From: an uncultured Bdellovibrio sp.
Lineage (GTDB): Bacteria; Bdellovibrionota; Bdellovibrionia; Bdellovibrionales; Bdellovibrionaceae
Assembly (NCBI GenBank): GCA_946482355.1
Contig: CAMLRE010000044.1
Location: forward strand, 1-9,559
Length of the DNA stretch: 9,559 nucleotides
Direction: 5' to 3'
Part shown: piece after piece, positions 1 through 6,100 of the stretch
How the letters are laid out: every line of letters begins with the position of its first letter
Position numbering within the stretch: the first letter of the stretch is position 1
Program-made: the position numbers and the translations under genes
The notes under the pieces: model-generated
What the model saw: the letters and a program-made list of their open reading frames with translations, nothing else
Database searches by the model: none
Told to the model about the DNA's origin: nothing

Positions 1-60
1 TGGAGTTCTGAAATCGAAAAAGCGCTGATTGAAATCGGAAATCTAGCCAAAACTTGCTAG
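1..60 (+). CDS. C-terminal end of an unidentified gene (partial, cut by window edge)
   Basis: Frame 1 is open from the first base to a TAG at 58-60 and encodes 19 residues (WSSEIEKALIEIGNLAKTC). The other two forward frames hit stops within the first 30 bases. The residues read as a plausible amphipathic helix ending in Cys. No family can be recognised from so short a piece. The gene runs in the same direction as the regulator that follows, 184 bp further on. That gap holds dyad symmetry, so the two are probably separate transcription units. Confidence 0.5.
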   Translation, partial: WSSEIEKALIEIGNLAKTC

Positions 61-91
61 AACATATGAATTCATTTTACACGCGCTTGTC

Positions 92-117
92 GGTTACATA
101 AATTCCGCGGTGTAACC
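92..117. promoter_or_regulatory. 7-bp perfect inverted repeat (GGTTACA-N12-TGTAACC), possible operator or attenuated terminator
   Basis: The arms GGTTACA (92-98) and TGTAACC (111-117) are perfect complements around a 12-base spacer that contains the palindrome CCGCGG (105-110). The right arm abuts a perfect 10-bp palindrome, CAAAGCTTTG (117-126). No T-run follows, so a standard rho-independent terminator for the upstream gene is unlikely. Two half-sites with centres about 19 bp apart would suit a dimeric DNA-binding protein upstream of the regulator gene. The function is inferred from symmetry only. Confidence 0.35.
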
Positions 118-132
118 AAAGCTTTGCGTATT

Positions 133-154
133 TTTCCATAATGTTTCCATAGTG
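133..154. repeat. Tandem 11-bp direct repeat TTTCCATA(A/G)TG, two copies
   Basis: The copies at 133-143 and 144-154 differ at one base (A versus G at the ninth position) and sit head-to-tail with no gap. The 11-bp period is close to one helical turn, so a protein bound to each copy would face the same side of the DNA. They lie about 90 bp upstream of the TIGR02147-type regulator. A binding site for that regulator itself, or for another factor, is possible but unproven. Confidence 0.4.
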
Positions 155-244
155 TTTATTTTGTCAGCATTTGCCTAGCAAAAATCTCATTTACGCAGAA
201 AAACAATTTGCAGTTTTCACTTATTGCCAGTTTACTTTTAGACC

Positions 245-1036
245 ATGCAACAAGAAGTTTATTTACAAATTCTGCAACGTGAATTTGATAAGAAAAAAGA
301 AAAGAACCCAAGATACTCGCTGCGCGTTTTTGCGCGCCACCTTGATATCGATCATTCAACTCTTTCTCAGATCTTTTCAAGAAAACGTGGTATCTCTGAA
401 AAACTGGCGCAAAAAATCGTAGGTAACCTGACACTCACTCACCATGAAAAGCAAAAGTTTTTAACAAGCGTAGACACTTGTTTTGCCCGCGCCAAAAAAA
501 AGAAGGCTGCAGCCGCCGTAAAACTTTCTCAAATTTCTAAGTTTGCGAATTCGGTAGTGGTTCACCAAGATCCGTTAAATACAATCAATCACTGGCGTCA
601 TGTTGCTATTTACGAACTTGTTTCAACTAAACGTGCAACAACTGTAAATCAACTGGTAGAAATCTTAAAAATTTCTTTCGACCTGACGACGACAATTGTA
701 AAACAATTGTGCGATCTAAAAATTCTTCAAAACGATAATGGTGTTTTATCAGGAACAGCCTCAAGCGTTCAGACTTTAAACGATATTCCTTCTGAAGCGA
801 TTGTTAAGTATCACGCATCGATTGCAGAAAAAGCTGCGCAAAGTGTAGCTACACAACCGGTCTTAGAAAGAGAATTTCAAAATCTGGTTATTTCGTTTTC
901 GAAAGATCAGATGCATGGTGCAAAACAAATGATTCGCGACTTTATGAGCGAATTCAGCACTAAATATTATAATGAAAACCCATCAACAGAGATTTACTCG
1001 TTAGCAGTTAATTTTTTCAGCTTAGAAAGGCCCTAA
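245..1036 (+). CDS. TIGR02147/DUF4423-family putative DNA-binding regulator
   Basis: A 263-residue protein, close to the usual length of this family. The N-terminal part (about 5-78) has the typical family opening: a YLQILQREFDKKKEKNPRYS run, then a helix-turn-helix-like stretch (about 25-62) with SLRVFARHLDIDHSTLSQIF and a basic KRGIS turn. A Lys/Ala-rich linker (about 82-95, with KKKK) follows. The C-terminal DUF4423-like part begins around W117 (HWRHVAIYELV) and looks like a second winged-helix followed by helices. Family members are thought to be cytoplasmic transcription regulators, but their targets are largely unknown. ATG 245 is the only sensible start because an in-frame TAG lies at 239-241. 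No clear Shine-Dalgarno precedes it. The gene ends in tandem stops (TAA TAG), and the next gene starts 3 bp after the first stop, so the two are very probably co-transcribed. The family call is from recalled pattern. Confidence 0.8.
   Translation: MQQEVYLQILQREFDKKKEKNPRYSLRVFARHLDIDHSTLSQIFSRKRGISEKLAQKIVGNLTLTHHEKQKFLTSVDTCFARAKKKKAAAAVKLSQISKFANSVVVHQDPLNTINHWRHVAIYELVSTKRATTVNQLVEILKISFDLTTTIVKQLCDLKILQNDNGVLSGTASSVQTLNDIPSEAIVKYHASIAEKAAQSVATQPVLEREFQNLVISFSKDQMHGAKQMIRDFMSEFSTKYYNENPSTEIYSLAVNFFSLERP
1024..1030 (+). promoter_or_regulatory. Ribosome binding site inside the end of the upstream gene
   Basis: AGAAAGG lies within the last codons of the regulator gene and ends 9 bases before ATG 1040. 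With the tandem stops TAA TAG at 1034-1039 directly touching the start, ribosomes finishing the first gene are placed on the second. This suggests translational coupling and supports ATG 1040 as the start. Confidence 0.5.
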
Positions 1037-1039
1037 TAG

Positions 1040-2080
1040 ATGAAAGGTTTTGTTTTACTTACAACCCTATTAACTTCTTTGGTAACATTCGCCGGACCCG
1101 TTCACGTAGGTAACGGCGGTAACGCCATTAAAATCAACGATAAATATTATCTTTTAGATTTAGCCGAACAAGGCATTGCTGAAGAGCCTGTATTTAAGCC
1201 GGTGACAAGTAAGTTCTTTTACGACTACTTCCGCGCAAGAACGCTGAACTACGCAAGCCGTATGCCGCCAACGACACTAGAACTTTTTAGCAAAAAACTT
1301 ACTGAAATCGCTGAGCTTGATCCCGTGTACGCTGAAGCTTTAATTTCTGCTTTTGAAAACGTTCGCTGGATGTTTGTTAACTACCGTTTAAGTGATATCC
1401 CGGTTGAATCAATTATTGCCGGCCCTTATTACCAGGTTGCGGCCCGTACAAACGATGTCATCTTGATTGATCTTCTGTACTGGTACCAAATGAATGAAGA
1501 AAACCGTGTGGCGTTACTTCTTCATGAATTAAATTACATTTTAATTATTCCTAAAAAAGAAATCGGCTCACCGGGAGTAGAAAAATCGGCGATCAAATCT
1601 CGTCTTCACACTGGCTACTTGTTCACACCAAATATTCAGTCCATTGACCCCATTGATTTTTCTCAACGTATTAAAATTTGGTTTCCGTCGCGCTTAGCAG
1701 CGAAGTTTGAAAAACAAGCGTTTTACCCCTTCACTTACAAAAACACAAATGCACCGGATAGAATGGCCTTTAATCCCTACATTCTAATTAACGGTAAAGT
1801 CGAAGGCCCACGCCTTGCCAGCATGAGCTTTGAATACTTCAAATACAGCATTTGTACCGATGCCAGCTACGAATTAAGATCAGTTGAACTGATGGGTATT
1901 ACCGTTGAACAAGACGTATTTGATGGTGACAACAACTCTCAAGACGTTACAACTTTAACCAACAGTAAAATTCCGAATTTTCAATTTATCCGCGTACTGA
2001 ATGAAGATTGCAACACCGCTGCCGAGCGCTTATACAATCAACTGAGCGCTTTTATTCCAGGTGTGTTTTACAACGAATAA
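1040..2080 (+). CDS. Secreted protein of unknown function with GNGG motif and HELNY segment
   Basis: A 346-residue protein with a classic signal peptide: MKGFVLLTTLL core, likely cleavage after residue 18 (VTFA|GP). The mature N-terminus carries VHVGNGGNAI (21-30) and then YYLLDLAEQG, an opening I associate with a set of small exported proteins in Bdellovibrio-like bacteria. A helical middle contains NRVALLLHELNYILI (155-169). This resembles the active-site helix of zincin metalloproteases, but the second His of HExxH is Tyr166, so normal zinc binding is not supported. Two cysteines, C272 and C324, could form a disulfide in the periplasm. There are no transmembrane segments beyond the signal. 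It is coupled to the TIGR02147-type regulator, so the regulator may control it or respond to its activity. The biochemical role is unknown; a degenerate protease-like or binding protein is the most I would infer. Confidence 0.75.
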   Translation: MKGFVLLTTLLTSLVTFAGPVHVGNGGNAIKINDKYYLLDLAEQGIAEEPVFKPVTSKFFYDYFRARTLNYASRMPPTTLELFSKKLTEIAELDPVYAEALISAFENVRWMFVNYRLSDIPVESIIAGPYYQVAARTNDVILIDLLYWYQMNEENRVALLLHELNYILIIPKKEIGSPGVEKSAIKSRLHTGYLFTPNIQSIDPIDFSQRIKIWFPSRLAAKFEKQAFYPFTYKNTNAPDRMAFNPYILINGKVEGPRLASMSFEYFKYSICTDASYELRSVELMGITVEQDVFDGDNNSQDVTTLTNSKIPNFQFIRVLNEDCNTAAERLYNQLSAFIPGVFYNE

Positions 2081-2138
2081 GCGGTTGCAAACACTCAATT
2101 GCGTAACTGAAAAGAATTTTTAAAGTCTTAAGCAACTG

Positions 2139-2166
2139 TTAAAAATTCCGATAAAGTGAGTACAAT
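2139..2166 (+). promoter_or_regulatory. Weak candidate sigma70-type promoter in front of the terminator
   Basis: TTAAAA (2139-2144), a 16-bp spacer and TACAAT (2161-2166) match the -35/-10 consensus at 4/6 and 5/6. Transcription starting near 2173 would give a leaderless transcript of about 60 bases ending at the terminator at 2202-2234, that is, a possible small RNA. In AT-rich DNA such matches arise by chance, so this is only a candidate. Confidence 0.2.
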
Positions 2167-2201
2167 TTAGCAAATGCGCATTCAGCACATTTATTCACAT
2201 T

Positions 2202-2234
2202 AAGGACTAACCCGAAAAGGTTAGTCCTTTTTTT
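2202..2234 (+). terminator. Strong rho-independent terminator for the rightward operon
   Basis: A perfect 11-bp stem, AAGGACTAACC (2202-2212) and GGTTAGTCCTT (2219-2229), with the loop CGAAAA runs into seven T residues (2228-2234). It terminates rightward transcription about 120 bp after the secreted-protein gene. Its right arm contains the TAA stop (2221-2223, read on the minus strand) of the leftward papain-fold gene. Read leftward, the hairpin is not followed by a T-run, so it should work mainly in the plus direction. Confidence 0.85.
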
Positions 2235-3009
2235 CTACCAAAATGACGTCAGGATCTAACATTTGGCTGACTGGTGTAATGATATCTTCATCTAGATTTA
2301 GCTCTTTACCAATATCGGTTAAACGTTTTTGAATAAGCGCCTTCACGTAAGGCCCATCTAATTTCATATCACGCATTTTCTGCACTCGGCCTAATCCTTG
2401 TCCGGTGACATCTAACATCACCTTATAAGTCAGTTCGCTACAGTACGTACGAGTGTCTGAAAATTCAAAATAGATATCATACGGCTTATTGTATTTTTGA
2501 ATCGCGGTTAACATCGCAGAACGCATTGTAGCCGGGTCAAAATGGCGAAAGCGGTAGATCTCATAATTTTTGTCCTTACTGCGTGCGATAAACTCACTAA
2601 GCGGCGTACTAACCACAGGACCAATTGCTTCAGCCACGTACCATTTTGAGCTTTGTTTTATCAAAAGACCCACATGCGTCCACACCGAACCGGTCGCTTC
2701 ACGAAGCGCTGCAGATTGTGAAGACTGGCTTTGAATAAAAATAATATCACCCTCTTGGTAACCTGAAATCGGTGCTGGCACAGGCGCTGGAGGCGGTGTT
2801 GGCGTCGGTGGCGCCACCACAACCGGTGGTGTTTGCGAAACTACGGGAGGAGCTGATGTTGCGGGAGTTTGCACGGGTGCACGTTGCGCCGAATTCGATG
2901 GAGATGATCGTTTTTCCCAGAAAGGCTTTCCGCGCGAGAAAGCAAAAATTTGTTCAGTTGATAAAGTCGCTAAAGTAAACCCTAGTAAAAATATATGCTT
3001 TGTTTTCAT
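2221..3009 (-). CDS. Exported YiiX/YaeF-like permuted papain-fold protein (C92 family) with Pro-rich linker
   Basis: From ATG 3009 this is 262 residues. MKTKHIFLLGFTLATL begins a signal peptide, with probable cleavage near residue 23 (IFA|FS). A Pro/Val/Ala-rich linker (about 44-81) with PPTPTPPPAPVPAP leads into the catalytic domain (about 84-205): GDIIF opening, WTHVGLLI with the candidate catalytic His112, YVAEAIG with Glu127, a KPYDIYF segment, and TYCSELTYK with the candidate catalytic Cys190. The His-before-Cys order is the mark of the circularly permuted NlpC/P60-papain group (YiiX/YaeF, formerly DUF830). Members act as cysteine amidases or peptidases, but substrates are mostly unknown; peptidoglycan, peptides or lipids are all possible. 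The linker suggests the domain reaches from an anchored or envelope-bound N-terminus. A TTG at 3030 would add seven residues (see findings). The gene lies about 124 bp behind the fibre gene on the same strand. Confidence 0.8.
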   Translation of the reverse strand: MKTKHIFLLGFTLATLSTEQIFAFSRGKPFWEKRSSPSNSAQRAPVQTPATSAPPVVSQTPPVVVAPPTPTPPPAPVPAPISGYQEGDIIFIQSQSSQSAALREATGSVWTHVGLLIKQSSKWYVAEAIGPVVSTPLSEFIARSKDKNYEIYRFRHFDPATMRSAMLTAIQKYNKPYDIYFEFSDTRTYCSELTYKVMLDVTGQGLGRVQKMRDMKLDGPYVKALIQKRLTDIGKELNLDEDIITPVSQMLDPDVILVEKKD

Positions 3010-3133
3010 TCCCTCGAGTCTAGGGATCAAGGCTTCCGGGGCAATTTGTTTACCCCGTTTTCTAGACGATCGTAATAAATAAAAACTCTAACATTTGTTT
3101 GAAAAAATCTTTGGTAAGTTTATTTATAAACAA

Positions 3134-6100
3134 TTACTGCGCAGGTTTGCAGTTCGGAGCTTCAGGATCTTTTTTACAGATATAAGCTTTTAATTCATCG
3201 AATTCTTTAACCTTCGTTTTTAATTCTTCGTTTTCAGCTTTAAGGGAAGCGATCTCGCGCTCAACACCAGTTATTTTTGCGTAAAGTGATTTAACGGCTT
3301 CAACTAGCGGTGCTACTAAGTGCGAATAGTTCACCGACTTCATGCCTTGCTTATCTGTTTCAACAAGCTCTGGATAAATTTCTTCTAATTGTTGCGCGAT
3401 AAAACCAATTTGTTTTTTTGGTGATCTGTCTTTATCGATCCAATTATAACTTACGCCTTCAATTTGCAGAATTTTTTCTAAACTAAAATCAAGCGGCATT
3501 ATATTTTTCTTTAATCGTGCATCTGAAGAATCTGTAATACCAAATCCGCGAATTGTCCCATTCACATCAAGTTTATAACCCGGTGTTGTTGTTCCTAAAC
3601 CGGTATTTCCGTCGATCGCAAAATGCATACGAACCGCATTGTTACCGTAAACCTGCAACACACCATCTGAAACCCAGTTAAGACCCGTATCGTTATCACC
3701 AATCGCTAAACTGATTGATGGAGTCACAGCTCCCCAACCAGAGTTAGAATACACGTACGCTTTACCTTCCATAAAGGTATTACCGCCACGCACTTCAAAT
3801 TTACTTGCTGGCGTGGTTGTTCCAACACCTACGTTAACTCCTTTTAAGTTTAATAAAGACGAAGCTGAGGCAGTACCTATTCTTAAAGAATTATCTTCAT
3901 ACGAAATAATACGCGCATCAAAGTCTGTGTTAGTTCCGCGGCTAAAATCGATGTGCGGGTTACCACCCGTTTGAGTTAACTGAATTTGGTAATCGTCACC
4001 AGCGCTTTTACCTAAGAAAATACCCTCTGATGGAGCATTGACCTGCGAAACAGCAGTTACGATATGAAGAGATCCTTGTGGTGCCGCTGTGCCAATACCT
4101 ACGCGACCGTTAAAAATAACATTATCAGAATTGTAACGATATTTAAAAACTTCATAATCTGTACCATTATCACGGCGGAAAAAAATCACATCATCACTGC
4201 TACCTAACATAGCCGGAGAATCATCACCGTTATACAACATACCGGCACCATAAGCTGTAGATTGTCCGACATAGAGCATTCCCGATCCCTGAGCTGAACC
4301 AGTAGCTGCAATGGTTGCCACATCTGTATCCGGCGCAAAAACGTGTAAGTTCGCTGATGGAGTCAGTGTACCCATGCCGACATAGCCTGTAGAACCTTGA
4401 ATGATCATTCGGCTTAACCAACCCGAACCATTGTAATTGTAAAAATTAATATTACCTGGGGCGCCACCAGCTGTGTAACTTCCGATATCTACACTACCGC
4501 GACGATCATCGGTACCGCTTACAGAGTTAGTTCCGTAAAACTGGGCGTAACCGCCATTTGATGAACTCGTGTTACCAGCTACGATAAGACCTGAATTAGG
4601 CACAAGACCGCGATTTGCACCGAACACACCACCAATTTGTGATGTGCCAATACCCGTTGTGATAAATCCATTCACATCTAAGGTCGTGCTTGGATTTGTC
4701 GTACCAATACCGACGTTACCATTTGAGCCGATACGCATTTTCTCAGTGCTGTCACCACTGCCTGAAGTTGTAGTAAAAAATTGTAAACTACCAGGAACTG
4801 ATCCGCTCGTCGGTGCCGCATCAGCACGAGAAATTAAATAAGCCGAACGAAGAGTTGTAGAGCCATCATGACCATAAAAAGATAGATAACCTAACTCATC
4901 GCCATTTTGCGTGGCGCCGTAATTTCTGTTTTTCCAAAATGCGATATTTGGACCAGAGGCATTGGCTGAATTATTTTCTAAAGCCTGACCACCTAAGATA
5001 TGCAATTTTGCACCTGGGTTTGTTGTGTTAATACCGACATTACCCGATGTATTAATAAACATGCGCGATACACCAGCTGTGAAATCATAAACTTCATAGC
5101 CTGCATTACCATCACTGATATTTAGACCAGTTCCATAGGTGCGAGCCACGCCGGCTGCAGATTTGCCTGAATGACGAGTGTAAGCAGTTGATCCGTTATT
5201 ACCACTTTCAATATTTTGAACAACGTTACCTGAAGGCTCGTAGACTGATAGTTTATAAGCCGGAGTGGCAGTACCAATACCGACGTTACTGTTATTTGCG
5301 ATTCTCATGGCTTCTGCAGTTGATGTCGTTCCGCTGGCCGCGACTTTAAAAACTAAATCAGCCCCGCGCGCCGTTGCAGAATAATTTTGCGCAGCCACAG
5401 CTTCAATCGCTGCACTACGAGCGGTTGGTGCCGCTGCAGCTCCATAGCCGTAAAATTGTAATCCACCGATAACATCACCGTTTTGCAGAGCTGTAGGACC
5501 AGCTTGTGTACCACGCGCACGATAGACTCTAAAATCTGCCGCGTATGAGTTACTAAATTCAGTAAATTTCATTCCCGCATCGTTACCGTTATCAACAACA
5601 TCAAGCACATGAGTTGGAGATGATGTACCGATACCAACACCGAGAGAATTAATTCTGACTTTTTCACTATCATTACTATAAAAAGCAATAACGCCGTTTG
5701 CGCCGCCCGAACCAGGTGAAAACATACCTGTGTCACCATCAGCACCAAATGAATAACCATTTGTTGAAGAATCAGCCGCATTTGGTACACCTTGGCTTGC
5801 GCGGTAACCTGTGGCTTTAATTTGCGAAGCAGAACTTACAACACCAGCCACATTTAAATCACCGGCAATACCAACGCCGCCTTTAACAACTAAAGCTCCG
5901 TTAGTCGATGACGTTGAAGCTGTTGTTGATGACACGATAAAAGATCCTGTCGGTACAACTGATATATTACCCGATGAGGTTAAAGAATTCACACCGGCAA
6001 AAACACCGTTACCTGAATCGCCCACGATCGTGCGGCGAGTGCCACTACCATCTGTGAACCAGAAATTACTTCCGTCATATTCGATAGCACCGGCTTGCGC

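Noticed and set aside
171..422. Open frame of 83 codons (plus strand) overlapping the regulator start
   Set aside because: It overlaps the well-supported regulator in another frame and has a Lys/Arg/Phe-rich composition with no family resemblance.
156..434. Open frame of 92 codons on the minus strand over the regulator start
   Set aside because: It is antisense to the regulator coding region, has no plausible ribosome site and no recognisable protein features.
2772..2978. Plus-strand open frame opposite the Pro-rich linker
   Set aside because: It is a shadow created by the biased codons of the papain-fold gene's linker.
3037..3058. Hairpin CGGGG-N11-CCCCG followed by TTTT on the plus strand, resembling a terminator
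   Set aside because: Only a 5-bp stem with a short T-run, and no rightward transcript is expected here. It is more likely chance, or part of the leader of the papain-fold gene.
3119..3132. GTTTAT-TT-ATAAAC inverted repeat just after the fibre stop as a leftward terminator
   Set aside because: The stem is AT-only with a 2-base loop, and the nearest T-run is more than ten bases away, so it would be too weak.
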